Shown here: one piece after another, positions 30,597 to 45,500 of the stretch
Numbering within the stretch: position 1 is the first letter of the stretch
Layout: every line of letters starts with the position of its first letter
NCBI GenBank assembly: GCA_964019055.1
Contig: OZ025214.1
Coordinates: forward strand, 8,494,858 to 8,558,857
Length of the DNA stretch: 64,000 bases
Source of the DNA: Anthopleura xanthogrammica
Taxonomy: Eukaryota > Cnidaria > Anthozoa > Actiniaria > Actiniidae
Reading direction: 5' to 3'
The notes under the pieces: model-generated
What the model saw: only the letters and a program-made list of their open reading frames with translations
Told to the model about the DNA's origin: nothing
Databases searched by the model: none
Position numbers and translations under genes: made by a program

Positions 30597-33500
30597 TCAG
30601 TCTTCAGTTTTTCTGGTACTTCGTACACGCTTCCGTACATCCCTGGCGATTTGTTTGGTCAACTTTGAGTCCATTCCCACCTCTTTAGGGAAAAAACAAA
30701 CAATAAAAACAGGTTAGAATCAAGCGACAAACCGGCTTCTCTTTTAGTAGCCTGCATAGCGGCCCAAATGGGGGGGGGGGGGGGGGGGGGGATGGGAGAA
30801 TGCCACTCCCCTCTCTCCAGTCCCAATGCGCTTCTATGCAGGCTACGTTTTTAGTAGCAGTACCCGGTACAAAAGATATTTAGTTTGACTGATAAGATGA
30901 TTAAAATAGTTTGTTAGCTCTGAGTGATGTAGTCAACTAGAATGTATTATAGATAAAGTATGACTCACGATGTTGAAAAATTCTAGCAAAAGAAGAATCG
31001 GTGAAAATGATTAGTTGTTGCTTTTCTTTGCCTCCCCCTGAACGAAATCGAGGTGGGCCCATAGCTGATTGATAGCTGAAATCAATCAGCTTGTCGTATG
31101 CTATCATCGTGCCCAGGTTGGTGCTTTAACCAAAAGTGCACAATTCGACCATTTTTGCACCATATTACAATTACTTAATTACTGGATTGTGACTGACCCT
31201 TTGCCGATGATTTGATTGCCATCATTAGTTCGTCCTCTGGGATGCTGCTAACTTCTGCAACTCTTGCTAAAAAGACTTCTTCCTCTTCCTGAAAATAAAG
31301 GGAATGATTTGAGTTTTGGAGTGAGAAATGTGATCTTCCTGGTGAGTGTTGTCTTGAGAAAGACTATTGTTGGTGTTGACTAACGTTTCGACAACCTGAG
31401 CGCAAATCATCTTCAGAGTACAGTGGTGAATGAAAGATTGAAGATTGAAGAATGAAGAATTAATGTAATTTTACCCCGATCGGGACGAAGTACTTCCATA
31501 TATAGTCTATACGGGGATATTCCAATTGATAAGGTATGTTTTTATTTATTTATTTTTTTGTTTTTCGGGATTTTGGTCAGTTTAGACAGAGTTTATGATT
31601 TCCATGATATTGTCTTGAACAGGGTGATCAGCGCGTTATCTAAAGTTTTCAAGTTTATAGATAGGGTATTGAATTTTAACTTTTTGTCGAAACTGACTTC
31701 AGCTGTGCCGACGTTACTTGAAGACCACCAACAACACTGCTATATTCTTAGATAGGGTTATAATTACTCTGCCTCCCCCTCCCCTCCGAGAACCTGATGC
31801 TCAGGCTAGGTTATAATTTACAGTATATAGTGTCTTGAACATGTTTTTTCTTCAAGATAGAGTGCAACTCTTGTGTATTGTCATAGTTAATGGAGTGGAA
31901 TGGTTTGGAAACCTATTGTTCTAGGTTTTTGTTCAACCTTTTCTATTGTTATATGACGTTGACCGTGCACAGAGAAGAAAAAGTTGCAGCGTTTGTTCAT
32001 CGTAAATTAGAGAACATAGACGTTTTTTCCTTAAAAATGTTCTAAAATAGGAGATATTTCTTAATTAATTCTATATGATAAAAATTAATTGTTTACTGAA
32101 AAGGGTAATCACCTTTTTGAACGCTTTCTTATCTATCATCTAGTAACTTAACTGTATCTGCGCGGAATTATTTATCCTCTTCTTTGTAATCTTAGAATGA
32201 AAATTTTACACTTTCAAAATGATCGTACATGAAAACAGTACAGAAACTAGTATTTTCAGCCATACTTGCTTTGGTTCATTGTGCACGGTCAATATCACGT
32301 GATGGTACGTTTCAACATCGCTCGCCAAACAAAAACCTAGAACAATAGGTTTCCAAACCATTCCACTCCATTAACTATGGTATTGTTAATTACATAGTAC
32401 TGTTTCATGGATATAGTGTTTCCACTGGGCTTATATTAGACATGGTCAGGAGTGATTTTCGACCCCAGCACCACATCTCTATCAATGAGCCACTACTTTG
32501 TACTCAACGAGCCTATTACGTAACTGAATTGAATTAACATTCATATTGAAATAGTATTCATGTGCACTTCATTGCTTATTACCTGCAAATCTTTAACAAA
32601 CTGTTGTTGCATTTCTTTTTGAAGTAATTCAGTTTGTCGTCTGAGTTCAAGTTGCATTTCGTTTTCCAGTTCCTTCAATGAAACAAGAAATGCAAGTATT
32701 ATGAATCAGAATGGTGTTCGATCACCTCAAAAAATCAAAACAAACAATGAATATCATATATCGACAGTTATAAATAAACAATTTATAGAAATATGCAAAC
32801 CTCCATATCCTTTTTATGATTCTGGTTACTGAGAATTAAAGACAGAGCGCTGGAGGCCGTTCTAATGAAAAAGAAAGAACAAGAAAATGTGAAAATAAGA
32901 AGACGCCTACCCTGCTTGGCAGAGGTTTCCTTATACCTCTCCTCTCGTTAAAGGAGAGAAATAAAGAAATCTCTGCCAAGCAGGTGAGGGTGGAAGACGC
33001 CGGGTCATAAGAAAAAATACAAAACCCATAAAACTATCAGCTTCGGCGATGGAAATGGCACAAGCATTCAAGTAGGATAAATAAAGAGCTTATTGGACTC
33101 CGGGCGGAGCCTTGTTGTTTGAGCTAAAAGGTATCTCTATCCCTATCCTATTTCTAAGGCCGGGTTAAGACATCGAATTTCACATGTACCGAATCTAATG
33201 TAAATGGGCAAAACCGATTGTTCGAACTCATTTGAATTACATTCGGCACATGTGAAATTCGACGTCTAAACCGGGCCTAATACAATGCTTTACAAATCAC
33301 AATTTCGGTTGCCTGTAGGTGAGGACTATAACCTGATCGTTTACAACTGAAACCTTGCCTTGAGCAACGTTTGATAAACTTATACTGGAACCGAGACCGA
33401 ATGTTCGCAATCGTTGTATAATTGTAGAAAAAAAGCGAAACAACCCACTCCCCCTCCCCTTCCTCCTCCCCACCTTCTCTGCTACACCACCCATAACCCC

Positions 33501-36500
33501 TGGTCCATGACCTTCTACTTACTTGACGCCCTTCGCTTTGATTTCTTCCATTTCTCTTGCTCTTTTGGCTTCCATCATTCTGTAATCAAACAGTTTCACA
33601 TTTCAGTTTTTTTTAAAGCTGTGTAAATTTGGTAGAGAGAGACTGGGTCGAGCTCGACCAGAGAGACGACGAGGTGAGAAAGAGTCTGTGGACTTTTTGA
33701 GCTTTTTTGACTGAGAGTAAAAAATGTATTACATACATTGTCCGATGCAAAACCTTCCCTTCGATAATTTACCTTTCTTTCTTGAGCTGTTTCATTTCAA
33801 TTTTTTCTCTAATCTTCATCATCTGCTTCTCTTTTTCCCTGCATTTTTAGTACAAAAAGAACAACCAATTCATACTTAGTCTGCGTGCCTAGTTCAGACG
33901 CTAAAATGCCTAAGTATTATACTTGGCCACCAACCAGTAACAACGGGTTGATTAACCCGCTACAGCTGGTTGATCATCAACCCGCTAGGACAGGTTACAC
34001 TTTTTGCCAATTTTAAGCTCACAGGGACCGTAAAACGTAATTTGGATTGGGGGGGGGGGGGGGGGGGTTGAGGCTAACGATTACCTCAATGAAAGCGGGA
34101 GCACCCATAGTCAGGTCTGTTAGCGACACAAATAGCAAAGATCGCGCGCTTTCAAGCGCAAGCACCAAATTTGGCACAGCCCCCACACATATCTGCGGTC
34201 TAATAAAAATTCTGTTTTAAAAATACTGGCTATGATAATAAAAAAAGACTTACATTTCTATGTTTTGGTTGAGACGATCTACTTGCGTTTGGTGCTGCTT
34301 TAAGATTCGATCAGCCTGCACATCTGCCATTGTCCCTTCTCTTGTTAGGGTGTCTACAATATTTTTCTGAACAAAAATGAAAAATTAAAATCGTGCACAT
34401 CTGGTGCGACTGTTGCGCAACTACCAAGTGAAATAGGAAGAAACGCTTTTGGTTTTCATGTATCTTATATTCCAGTTATCAGGTTGTAGACCCCTTGCAG
34501 CACGTCGGAATGCAGCTCAATTTGGAGGACAAAACAATAGGTTCCAATTCTCAGGAGATTGAAATTCTTTTGTTTTGCCCTCCAAATTGAGCTGCTTTGA
34601 CGTCACGTGAAAGGGGTCTATTCAATGAAGTACCAAAGTGTGACGTCATCAAATTCAAAATCTTGCAATAGGCCTTTTTAGCTTCGTTGTTTGTAAAGCC
34701 CATTTCAGATCATGTGATGTCACACTTGGGAGTTGACCCTCTCATGTGTAAATATTTTAACAAAATGTGTTAGTGCGCTTTGGTTAATTTGTCCGATGAA
34801 GATTAGTAGTCTAATATCCCAAGGGGAGGGGGGTTGGGGGTGGGTGAAGAAAGGAAAATAAAGGGGCTGCACGCAGTTAGGCATCATTGGCTGTGTGTGC
34901 GTGGTCATTCTGGTCTTCAATATCGCTAGCCAACAAATGATAAATACTAGCAACCTGTGAGTTAATAATTCGATTTGCAAAGATCTAAAACTAAAGGCTG
35001 ACAATCTTCTCAAAAGTCTACTGTCATGCTGGCATCTCGCGTCCAAACCAACCTCAAGGTTCCGTATGGCAACGTCTCTGTGTTTGATAATTTCGTCCCG
35101 ACGAGCAACTTCGAGCTGGAAAAAAGCAACAACTACTTAACTATGACTTTTCAATTTTCACTGTATCATCTTTGTAGTCCCCAAATTCAAACGACATTTG
35201 AATATATAATCACAGGTATCCCAAGCTGGGTTTCTGTGATATCCTATCGAACTTATAAGGCAATGTATGGCGATTTTTAGAAAAAATTAAAAATTAGTAA
35301 ATCACACAAATAAATGTTCCTATTTGTGTTTCATGTTTTCCTTTGAATCTCTGTGAAGTTTCAGGTCATTTGCAGCAATATTGAGCGAGTATCGTGGTGG
35401 AGTATCCCTCGTACTTAAAATTTTTAAGTACGAGGGATACTCCACCACGATACTCGCTCAATATTGCTGCAAATGACCTGAAACTTCACAGAGACTCAAA
35501 GGAAAACACGAAACACAAGTAGGAACATTTATTTGTGTGATTTACTAATTTTTAATTTTTTCTAAAAATCGCCATACATTGCCTTATAAGTTCGATAGGA
35601 TATCACAGAAACCCAGCTTGGGATACCTGTGATATAATAGGCCTTTTGCAGGATATAATCACGTGACTGTTAGTGGATGGTGAAAAAAATTTGGACTTCA
35701 TTTATTTGAAAAACTTTTGCGGGATTACTAATATCATATCCAAGACCTTTTCCAAAATAATTTTTTTTCTCTTATAAGATACTTTGGATTGCAAGATACG
35801 AATCAATTCAAAGTTTGTTTGCCATCCAGCAGAGCCTTCCCCAAGGGACCTTGGGCTGAAATGATTCGTTATCAAAGTGATATATCAGCATGTGACTGTT
35901 TGATGCAAATGGCCTATTCCCCCATCAAATCACTGTATTTATTTTCGGCTTATTTGGGGGCAGAGTTTCCCTTTCCCCGCGATTGCAAATCCAGCAAAAG
36001 AAAAAGAAAAGGAGACTCTGCCAGCCGGGTAATTTACTAAAGGCAAAATTCTGATTTATTGATTTGCTCGTGGACATATTATTACCTGCAGTTTTCCCAG
36101 AATCTTTCCAAGTCGTTCATCTTGGTCTTTTAAAGCTTCTTCTGTTACAGACGCAAGCCGACGCCGTAGATCTTCGAGAGCAGCTTGGTGCTCTTCTTCC
36201 ATTTTTTTCACTTCTGCTTGATACTCTATGTTCTAAAATCAATTTGAATATAAACATTTTTCTGCTATTTCTGCTATATAATGCACAACGGATGCAATCA
36301 TTTTCAAGAGAGCAAAATATAACAGTTTAAATTGATTTAGGATCCAATGGAAGTGACTGAGTAACGAATAAGGGAGTTGAAATTTATTTGGATAAGAGTA
36401 TTACGGTGGACCAGAGATGCACGCACACAAATACACTGAATACAAATCGCAATACACAAATACAAATAGCAAACGTATTTTTCCTAGATTGTGAACAATG

Positions 36501-39500
36501 CCTCTTTTCCCTCTTAACTCAGTCGAGTCGGGTTTTTTCCTGCCTTGGACGCGCGGGAGTGGGGGCGAGTTTGAAGCGGCACGCGGGGAGAGGAAAACTC
36601 GCCCCACTCCCCGCGCGTACAAGGCAGGAAAAAACCCGACTCGACTGAGTTAGGAGGGAAAAGAGGGACCGCTCACAGTCTATAGTTTGAAAAAAAATGG
36701 TATGTATCTAAATGCACGTACTAATTAGTAACTGATACAGTTAGTGTCAGACAACTGTTCGAATTGAACAAAACAAGGCGTTATCTTTTCTAAAAAGCAA
36801 TTCCAAGAACCATAATAATAACAGCTGACTTTAATACCTGTGCACGGGCGATGACCTTCATTTGGTCTGGGTCATCCTGTTCTTGACTTAGTGATCTTTC
36901 TTGCTCCATTTTCTTCTTTAACTCAGTTAGACGAGCACGACGTTGGGCCAACCGATATTCTACCCTAGAAGAGCGAACACACATTAAACTCTTTTGAGAA
37001 ACACTCAACTCTGCTGTTCATGTACAAATAGTACCCTGAACTCAAACCGCCACTTCTAAAAAGTCTCTTTCAAAAGCAAGGAGAGGGCTACAATTTAAGA
37101 AATTATAATCATCCTCGTCCTCCTCGTCCTCCTCCTCCTCATCATTGCTATAGACCCCTTGCAGCACGTCGGAATGCAGCTCAATTTGGAGGGCAAAACA
37201 AAAGAATTTCAGACTACTGGGAATTGGAACCTATTGTTTTGCTCTCCAAATTGAGCTGCATTCCGACGTGCTGCAAGGGGTCTATTGCTATTGCAAAAGA
37301 CCCCTTTCACGTGGCGTCAAAAAAGCTCAATTTTGAGGACAAAACAAAAGAATTACAATCTCTGAAAATTGGAACGTATTGTTTTGTCATCCAAATTGAG
37401 CTGCATTCCGACGTGCTTCAATGGATCTATTGCTATGGCTATTGTTATCATTATTTTACTTTTTTTGTTGTCTTATGCGGCTTATCTGGAGATGGTTGTT
37501 CAAGGCTGTCATGTTCTGTTCATGCTCTAGTAACACTTGCTTTCTCAATCTAAAAAGACAAAATATGCAATACTCGTATTTAGGCCTCTAGTTCACTGTT
37601 TGGGCTGCACGTAGCCTCGCTCTTATGCCATACAAGCAAGTACTAGAAAATGGTCAGGTCAAGGGCGGATTCAAGGGGGTGAGGGGGGATGAATTGGGTG
37701 GTTAGCCATCCCCCTTTGGAGTTGCAAAAAAAATAAGAATAAAAGATAAGGTAAAACGTAAAAGGGATGCCATGTGCAAAAAAGTGGTGGGGTGGGGAGG
37801 GGGGTGCGCTAGCACCCTTGCCCCCTCGTCCGTCACCTAACTACTATGCATCTTATTATCTAATATCATCATTACTCCAACTTGACTTGTTGAAGGTATT
37901 TTAAATGACCTAATACCAGCCAGATGATTCATGAGCGTAAAGTTTACAAAAGCTTTGCTTAGTTGACTTATACCAAGAGAATGAAAAAAAAAGGGTTAAA
38001 ACAAGCAAGTTCCGATTGGTTGTGACAATATTAATGAGTTGAATAGGAATTGAAAGTACTTTAAAACAGGGGTGGGCTGAAAAAGACTTCTACAGGGTTA
38101 TCTCACTAGGACTGCATTTAATTTGCAGTTTATTGCCACCTTTGCTGCTCAGTTACATACACGAGTGAAAATCAGATTCCAGGGAAAATAAAATTAAATA
38201 TTGAATGTTCTTATTTATTCATGGTAAACAAACTTACTGCTCATTCAGTCCAATCTGTGTATTGAGTACTTGTTTTATTGTATTTTCCTGTTCAGTTGAC
38301 ATCTGGTCTTGTTCAAGTGCTCTCTCTTCAGCTTCTCTTTTCCATCTTTTTCTTCTTTCATTTAATCTTTCTTGAAGTAAGACTTGGTATCGTTCTCTTT
38401 CCCTTGTTCTCTTACCTTCAAAAGAAAATAAATTGATATTGTTTTCATTGACCTCGCGTGCCAGCCGTACTCGTAAGAGTGGCGTATATACATGCTTTGA
38501 AAAGGGAGAAGAAGTATATAGCGAGGGGGTAGCTGCCCCCGCTGCCCCCAAATGTTTGATCTCGGCACCGGACGGTTTAAATAATTCACGCGGGATTCCT
38601 GTGGATATAGGAAAAGTGGTACATACATTGCCTTCCCCCCCCCCCCCCCCCCATGACTGAGAGGTCGCTACACTAGTACAGGGGAGAATGTAATAATACT
38701 ACCCAGACAAATGACAACAGCCTTTTCACAGTAGATACAACAAAGAAATACATTGTCAGTGGAGATCGATATCTGCCTCCATATGATTCTTATCGTGCAT
38801 TTTCAATTTTCGTCAAGGTTACGAACGTAAAAGAAAACATGAAGCTTGACATTTTATTTTGACGCCAAAATGATTTAATTAAAATAATAGGCTGTTTTGG
38901 CCTATTATCGCGCAGGGCAGCAAATTTGGAAAAAGGTATGAATATTCGAGATTCAAAATAATTTCAAAATTATTTGAGTTTTGAGGAAAAAATCCTGGGA
39001 AATATCGAATTATTTAATTTGAAAAAAGGCTTTCGATTGTGAATTTCAAAAAGTAAAACAAAATATGAAATTTGAAAAATCGAAAATAAGAATTTAGGAT
39101 ATCAATAACTTATTTTTGTAAAAACCTCAAGATTATAATCTACCACTTCGAAAACATTGAGGCTGGAAGTTCATGAGATCATATATGAACCACCGTTTCT
39201 CCATGTGGGATGAGCGAAAAAAGTGAAAGTGCTAATTCATAAACTACGCATGCTCACTAAAACGAAATGCGTCAACATTATCACACTATTTTCTCTTGGG
39301 GTTTGCTGTGTTGTGAAAACCTCATTAGGTATACAATAAGACCAGGAAAAATACCTCAAATATCGGCAATAAGCCCATAAGGCCCTCAGACTTTATAATT
39401 ATGGCTATTTGCCTCCATTCTCGGTATTTATCTCTTAATAATGAGAATGTTTATCATAATAAGAATACTTTAGCAGGATCATATATTACTTGTATATTCT

Positions 39501-42500
39501 TCAACTTGTTCTTCATGCTTTTTCATCATTCTTTCTGCTTCCTTGGATGACAAATTGGCTTGCTGTCTTATTTCCAAAAACAGCCCATTCTCAAGTTTGC
39601 TGACTGACCGTTTCCATCGGTCAGTAAATTGCTGTCGTAAAAACAAATCTTTCATTATAAAAAAGCTAAGACCAAAGTTAAACAACACTTTAATTATAAG
39701 ACAAGTGTTTTGCTTTCTGAATAGTTGGGCGAGTGCTTCATAACAGCACACAGCACAACACACAGCGAGAATGACACATGCATAGATAAGCACAGTTAGC
39801 ATTACCTGTGCCAGATCTTGAAATTCTTCAGCTTCTAGCTTATCATGATTTTCTTCTTCGTCTTCCATCTTTGCTTGTTGTTGCACCTTGAGTTGGTGAA
39901 ACGCTTCAAGGTAGTCCTCAGCTGTCATGTTGCCTTCAGTGATCATCTGATTAGCCTAAAAAAGAATAACTATTAGTAATACCATAGGAATATGAGTGAT
40001 TCAATGTATGTGCCGAGGGAGGCACTTTTAAAAGGTCTTTCGATAAAGAGGGGGCATTTAATGACTAATAGTCCCGAACGTGACATGGTATTATCATGAT
40101 CAGCAAGGAAACTAACCCAAAATATAGTTCACTTTGGTTTTTTTTTTTCAAAAAGTCTTGATTACAATGTAATCTAGGGAATCGTGAACATAAAAGTTTT
40201 CTGTTACATGTGTTTACAATGAGCGATTACTTGTATCACTTTCACAAATGCCGAGAGCACCAATTTTGCTTACAAATCATAATGGAGAGACATGGTGAAC
40301 GCATGCGCAAAGACAAGTCAATGGGTCCCACAAGGATGGAAAAATAGTTGCTGGGTCAATGCGATCCAGCCACGGTCATATGAGGGACCGGGACTACCAA
40401 TTCGGCTCATGAATATAATAGACTATATCGCTATTGTGCCACAGCAATGCATAACACCAAACAAAAGAACAACAAACCATGACTCTTGTTCAGATCCTAG
40501 TCAATGCCCATGAAAGATGGTAAACATAACCTGAAATCAGGGAAAATCATTCGTCCCCCAAAAATAATTATAAAAAGCACCAAAACATACTTTTGCTTCA
40601 AACTCTTCTTTTTGTCCTTCCAATTCATTTGTTAGCAATTTTGTCTCTCGATCTCTTTTTCTCCTTAGTTTTACGGCAAGATCAGCTTCATGTTTTAAAA
40701 CAGCTGAAATAAAATAATAATAATAAAAAATAAATAAAAACCTTATTGAGAGTCCCCGGCCATCAAACATTGCAATCCCTTGCCATCTACCGGGATTTTC
40801 CCAGGCTTTACCTTGTTGATGCTTTTCTTCAAGATTTTTCAAATCTTCGTGATATTCCTCCAAAATCCTATAGAAATGCAGCAACATTAGTCGAGTTTCT
40901 ATTGAACCGTGATAAAGTACTGAGTACATCAAAATGCAAACTCATTAAGTTTAAAACAAATAGATCTAGCGCCCCCACTCAAGGCCTTGTTACCGTATAC
41001 TGTCTGCTTATTCGTCCAATCCTGGAATACGCATGTCATACGCGTGGCATTTTTCACTGACTTTATCAGATCAAATAGAACCCTTGCAGCACGTCGGAAT
41101 GCAGCTCAATTTGGAGGGCAAAACAATAGGTTCCAATTCTCAGGAGATTAAAATTCTTTTGTTTTGCCCTCCAAATTGAGCTGCATTCCGACGTGATGCA
41201 AGGGGTCTATTGAACATATCTAAAAACGAATTAACAATCGTCACTACTGTCCCATAGCGCTTTTTTAGACTCGAATGGTCTTCTGACGTCACGAACATGG
41301 ACTTTTATACATCGATAGAAGTTTGTACGTAACTCTCATGCGCAGTCGAGGTTGTACGTCACTGTCACGTGCAGCCAGTCCCAAAAAGGCTCCCACATTA
41401 TGAAGATCGCATGCCAGTCTCAAGACAGGATTGCTAGTCGACTAAATTTCGTGGGTCGTCGGTGATTGTATGTGAGACTGACCGTGATGAGGCTCTAAGC
41501 TTAGAGGCACCTTTATCTCTGATAAAGTCGTCCTGATTGCCGGATTTCAAGTCGAGAGGGGCTGGGTACCAGTTCCTAAATTGTGATGATGATAATAACA
41601 CAAAACTCACATAGCCAAAGAGAGCACATCGAGCTATACAAAATTCCGAAGTTCGGAACAATATTGATGAATTACAGCCATTCAAAAAGGAAAACAGTTA
41701 TTTTACTGGATTTTGTTGCTGCTGTTGGGGATTCATTTCTACGGTTAACTTCTTACCTGCTGCACTGATGGTCCATTAGTTTTCCTCTTTTCTTGAGGAC
41801 AGCAATAATATTATTAGGTTGTTTCTTTCTTTCTTGGAATTCTTCTATTTCTTCTCTTTTATCTGAGGCTCTTTGTTGAGCCATCACCTGCCTTTTGGCT
41901 AATCTCTCATGCAACACCATAGACTGGCGATTAATTTCCTCTGAACGCCTTTTCTCAGCAGAAGCAAAATTTGTCATTAACTTTGACAAAATCTGGTCAG
42001 CCTGCAGGATAATCAATACGACGAACCAATAAATAAACAATTATGAGCACTAAGAATAGAGTTTGCCACAGAATCCCAAGGACTGGGTTCCCTGTGTGGA
42101 TAGAGTGTGTGTGTGTGAGTGCAGTCACTGATCAAAACTGAAAGAGCCAGGAAAAACGGTGTTTTTGAGATTCAAAAAACAATACCAAAATCGTTTTCGT
42201 AACTAGTGTGACGGAGTTTGATCTTGATAAACAAAGTCACGTGAGCGAGCGCTGTCACGCCATATGCGCAGAACAGATGCGCACAAACAATGCCCGCGAA
42301 TACCTTTGAGGCCTTCGAGATTACTTTATGCGCGAGCCAAATTTTGCGCTGCCTTTTCAAATTTATTATATATTTCGAGTCTACATTTTCTAGATTTAGA
42401 TGCTTCTGCTGTATGCTGTACCTCTAAGAAAAGGATACTACTAAAGCTAGGGACTGGACAATAAGCTATGCATTTATCTTTAATAGAACAATCAGTCATC

Positions 42501-45500
42501 TATAATACCTCTTCCTTTGTTAGTCCTGAGGAATCTTGAAGATCTTTGCCAAATTGCTCTTGCAACTCAATCAACTGTAAATCCTATAAAACATCAAAAA
42601 AGATACGCATATCATTATCGACTACTTAAAGTTATATCATAAGATCATAGGAAATATGTATACGAGTTATAAAAAACTCGTAGCACGTGTTTTATCAAGG
42701 ATCAAAAACCCTCGCTGCGCTCGGGTTTTTATCCTTGATAAAACACTGCTACTCGTTTTTTATATACTACATATATCTCCTCAAAGTTGCATATTCCAGT
42801 GAAAAAAACGATGTAGACGAAAAACCGAACAACGTTTTGACAAACAAATTCCAATATATTTGCAGGTTTTTGGATAATTGAATATACCGGTAAGAGTTTC
42901 AGAATTCAGAATTCAAAAAAACGTTTTATTATTACTCCTGCTTTGGCAAACTTTGGCATAATCATCGCTCTGCGACCAGTGAATTATCGTCTCATAATCA
43001 CTGGCCGCTCGACCAATCACAGCGAGCAAAACTCTATATTCAAGTCTAAAATTATACCAATCATTAAATTATTCACTTATTTTTAACACATATTATTGTA
43101 ATGTGTATTGATCACATTCAATGTAATTTATGCATTATAAATTAATAAATTATTATTAGTATTATTTTCAAAACTCAGTTCAAATCACCCTTGTCTGTAT
43201 GAGACACGTATTGAGTAGCCTGCGTAGCGGCGCATTTTCCACTGTCGTCACGTAATCCAAAAATTTTATTTTTTTGTTTAATCAAGAAAAGAAGTTCGCA
43301 ATCAAATTTGTCATGTGGGTATAAGTAAAATTGCAAAGTTTTGTGAAGATTGTCCATAATCCAGAGAATGTATGAATTTGACAACTTTTACAAAGAAATG
43401 TATGTTGGCAGGCAAATTTTGCCTGCCAACATACATTTCTTTGTAAAATTTCATGTTTTTAAAAATTCATATCTTTGAAAGTTTACTACACAGTTTTAAT
43501 AATATCTGAGTGTATGAAAACTTTAAATATCAACTCCTTTTTCAGATTAAAGGAATTTCTCTAAATTGTGACGTCACATGAAAAACCTCAATAACTACAG
43601 AAAACTGTGATAAAATGAGTGAAATTAGTCAATGATATTTCATTTATTATTTTATGCCTTTAAAAATGTGATAAGTCCATTACCTTTTTCTTGGAGTACT
43701 TGGAATGTAGTTGTTCTAATGCGTTGTCCAAATCTGTAGAGTCAGCCAAGGTTTCCCTGAGCTCCTTTTAAACAATACATAAACAAAAGTGTCAACTCTT
43801 CTAATAATGGAACTAATTTTTATCCATATGGAGTTCATGTAGATGTAACCTTTTCGCTTGTCGCACTCATGAAAATGGGGGTTCCCAGTAATAGATTATC
43901 GTTTAAGATTGGGCAAATGAAACCCGAAGGCATTCAAAATCACCAATACCCTGATCACTGAGGAAAATAAGCAAAAATATAGAATCACGTATTTTTTCAA
44001 AAGATCTTGATTACAATGTACTCAGGCAATCGTGAACATCTATGGCACTAAGAATGCCGAGAACTCATTACATCACAAATAGTAAGAGAGAGTCACAATG
44101 TGATAATACGTCTATGGGTGATGGATAGTGATGGGAAGTGATGGGAAGTGATGGGAAGTGATGGGTATAGTGATGGGAAGTGATGGGTATAGTGATGGGA
44201 AATGATGGGAAGAGACGGGTGGTGATGGTAAGTGATTTGCATATAGTCTATATGTAACCTGAAAGTACTGAATTAGGGGTTCTAGGCACTTCAAACCTTA
44301 CTTACCTTTTCTTCATCTTCCTTTCTGGAATTACTTTCTAAATCTTCAATAATCTGGAAAAATATGTTTTTTTGCAACCATTTTTAACTTTTTTGATTAG
44401 CTTTTTGATAATCATTCCATAGTTAGAGTGATTTATGTTGATTCCACACCAGCCAAAAGTGTTACTTTTATTTTTTTGTTTTTTACGATTTACTCAAAAT
44501 GAAACAACCAGAAATTTATGCATTGTTATATTTTATTTCCCTAACGTCATAAATTATTTTCTGGACACATAAACATAACACCACATGCACACATTTGTTC
44601 ACAAAACTACTTGACAGTATATTTTTTCTTGTTTGTGCATGGGTATGCCAATGATTGAAACAAACCCTGCTATCAGGCCAATAGCCCACTTCTGAGATAT
44701 GCTTTGCTTCTCACTCCGTGCTAAATGCTCAGTGATTCAATTCGTGACAGGAGAAAAAAATATTAAGTTTAATTATTTAGCACAGAGCCTCGTACTGAAA
44801 CCTTTGTGTGTGACAAGCGAAGCATATCTCAGAAGTGGGCTATTAGTTGATTCCTCTCAATCAACTATAATATTAAATATTTTGGTCAAGCCAAATAGGA
44901 AACAGAAAAAAAAGCAAATTATGCATTAAACAATGAAGTCTCAATTTAAGTCAAAAGGTCAAAGTCTCTAACCTGCTCATACTTTGCGAGTGTTGATCTC
45001 TTAAATGTTTCATCAATTCTTGACTTACTTAACAGGAAAGTCAAAATCATCTTCAAAAGATGTAGAAAAGTCTGAAATTATGAATAAAAGTAAAATTATG
45101 AATAGAGGATGATCATCTTAAATATAAACTTTATATTTTCCTTAGTGAGAAAATTTCATACAACACTGGAATCTATTTAATATGTATGGTACTCCTCCCC
45201 CTGGGAAACCGAAGTATCATAATTTAATAGTTTATATATTTTACCTCACTTTTTTCATTCCTCAAACTTTGTTCCATTTTCTGGATAAAGCCAAAATCCT
45301 GATTTTGCAATTCAACTTCCATTTCATCCCTTGAAATATAAAAAAAATAAAATGTTAACAAAATCATTTTCCATATTATTATAAATGTGACACTTTACAT
45401 TATAAATAGAATACATTTTTATACAGAAATTATAAATTATTGTTTGGTTGATTTTTTACCCTGTTCCTTTGATAAGAGCATCAGCAAATATATGATCTCT

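Noticed and set aside
40746..41060. 104-codon plus-strand ORF containing ...VTVYCLLIRPILEYACH...
   Set aside because: The C-terminal words resemble a reverse-transcriptase tail (RPILEYA), so a tiny LINE remnant is possible, but the first part is antisense to an EVC exon and the fragment is too short to support a call.
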